Assembly (NCBI RefSeq): GCF_021389975.1
Contig: NZ_CP089981.1
Coordinates: 2,319,501 to 2,383,500 of the forward strand
DNA: 64,000 bases
Direction of reading: 5' to 3'
From: Fulvivirga ulvae
Lineage (GTDB): Bacteria; Bacteroidota; Bacteroidia; Cytophagales; Cyclobacteriaceae
Part shown: one piece after another, positions 63,352 through 64,000 of the stretch
Layout of the letters: every line of letters starts with the position of its first letter
How positions within the stretch are numbered: the stretch's first letter is position 1
Notes under the pieces: generated by a model
Told to the model about the DNA's origin: nothing
What the model saw: the letters and a program-made list of their open reading frames with translations, nothing else
The model's database searches: none
Made by a program: the position numbers and the translations under genes

Positions 63352-64000
63352 ATGATGAATATAAATAAACTACAGCATTACACCTTCGTTTTGATTTTGC
63401 TTACAGCCTCTGTCCTTTCCCATGTTGTAGCAGCAGAGGCAGGAATCCGTAGTAAAAATAGCATATCAGCTACCTTGCCCAACCCGGTGGCCGTCAATAA
63501 ACAACAATACGGGAAAGGCTATGCCAAATTTGAAGCAACAGGCTCTAGCGGCACCTACTACTGGTACAACAATGCCTCCGACGCCACACCAATCAATGCC
63601 ACACCCAAGTCATCGGTAGTGCTGCTGATCAGCTCCACCACCGTACTGTATGCCCAGGGCTACACACCAGAGGAGGGTTACAGTGCCAAAGTAGCTGTAA
63701 CCGTGTCCGTTCATAAATTTCCGGTAGTTAAAGTCATCGGGCAGACAGGCATCGATTTTCACCAGGAATGGGTAGAGCTCAGCACCACCGAGCCCCACGA
63801 CCAATACCAGTGGTACAAAAACGGGAGCCCGATTTCCGGTGCCACCGAGCGTAACTACAAAGCAGCCAGCGCAGGCTTTTACATGGTAGGCACCAGGAAA
63901 ACCGGTTTTGGCAAAGAACTGAAATCCGACCCCTTCCGTGTAGCCCACATGCTGGAAGATGAAAACCGTACCTATTCCATCAACACACAGGTTTTAGTAC
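63352..64000 (+). CDS. Secreted Ig-like-domain protein, probably start of a second RHS-type protein (3' end outside window)
   Basis: 216 codons are visible before the right edge. Signal peptide ~1-29 (ILLTASVLSHVVAAEA), then an Ig-like domain of the type linked to CHU-type and RHS proteins (~45-125; SGTYYWYNNASDATPIN, TTVLYAQGY) and a second Ig-like domain (~126-200; YQWYKNGSPISGATERNYKA). The last visible stretch, EDENRTYSINTQVLV, resembles the start of the segment that precedes RHS repeats in similar proteins, so a long RHS protein may continue to the right (inference). It starts 31 bases after the preceding gene and shares its higher GC, so the two are likely cotranscribed. Start at ATG 63352 or 63355. 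Confidence 0.7.
   Translation, partial: MMNINKLQHYTFVLILLTASVLSHVVAAEAGIRSKNSISATLPNPVAVNKQQYGKGYAKFEATGSSGTYYWYNNASDATPINATPKSSVVLLISSTTVLYAQGYTPEEGYSAKVAVTVSVHKFPVVKVIGQTGIDFHQEWVELSTTEPHDQYQWYKNGSPISGATERNYKAASAGFYMVGTRKTGFGKELKSDPFRVAHMLEDENRTYSINTQVLV

Noticed and set aside
1..64000. tRNA, rRNA or CRISPR array
   Set aside because: I scanned the gaps between genes by eye and saw no cloverleaf with a conserved T-loop, no rRNA segment and no regularly spaced long repeats. A tRNAscan-SE or Infernal run would settle it.

Overview
The window looks like chromosomal DNA of a free-living member of the Bacteroidota, most likely of the order Cytophagales. Signs are the moderately AT-rich base composition, promoter elements of the Bacteroidota type (TTTG, about 20 bases, TAnnTTTG), mostly absent Shine-Dalgarno signals, and family content typical of the group: PD40/OmpA proteins, a Y_Y_Y propeller protein, DUF4199 and 2TM proteins, a patatin-barrel fusion, RHS/Ig surface proteins. 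The genus is inference. I recognised no rRNA, tRNA, IS element, prophage or CRISPR array.

Layout. 1-6.4 kb: two paralogous membrane class III nucleotide cyclases (the first cut by the left edge) flank a GAF-domain protein and three small proteins. 6.5-11.8 kb: a TetR-fabF pair with a clear autoregulatory promoter, a large AsmA-like protein and a small lipoprotein. 11.9-24.1 kb: aldehyde dehydrogenase, a secreted transglutaminase-like protein, a tandem pair of OmpA-type proteins, a patatin/outer-membrane-barrel protein, an M23 peptidase with an altered metal site, a Rossmann-fold epimerase-like protein and DsbD. 24.3-36.8 kb: M20 dipeptidase, multi-PAS histidine kinase, a four-gene run (Y_Y_Y propeller protein, lipoprotein, class V aminotransferase, PagL-like deacylase), gdhA and an M23/SH3 lipoprotein. 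36.8-43.1 kb: uvrA, an acidic small protein, and a sigma factor / probable regulator / nth / glycosyltransferase operon.

43-59.4 kb is a compact alpha-glucan/trehalose island of seven enzymes in two divergent operons around a 484-base control region. The leftward operon is treZ, a GH57/DUF3536 protein, treY, malQ (glucan to trehalose, plus glucan disproportionation). The rightward operon is glgE, a treS-maltokinase fusion, glgB (trehalose to maltose to maltose-1-phosphate to branched glucan). Together they could form a closed glucan-trehalose cycle. glgC, glgA, glgP and glgX/treX are not in the window.

59.7-64 kb holds two secreted RHS/Ig-type proteins, the second running off the right edge, in DNA that is visibly GC-richer than the rest.

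No wholly new system is evident. The best leads are the GH57/DUF3536 enzyme of unknown specificity between treZ and treY, the structured control region between the two glucan operons, a phased TAATGTTAA array at 13.4 kb, the TetR-fabF switch, a 44-base near-perfect palindrome after glgB, and the RHS-like pair.
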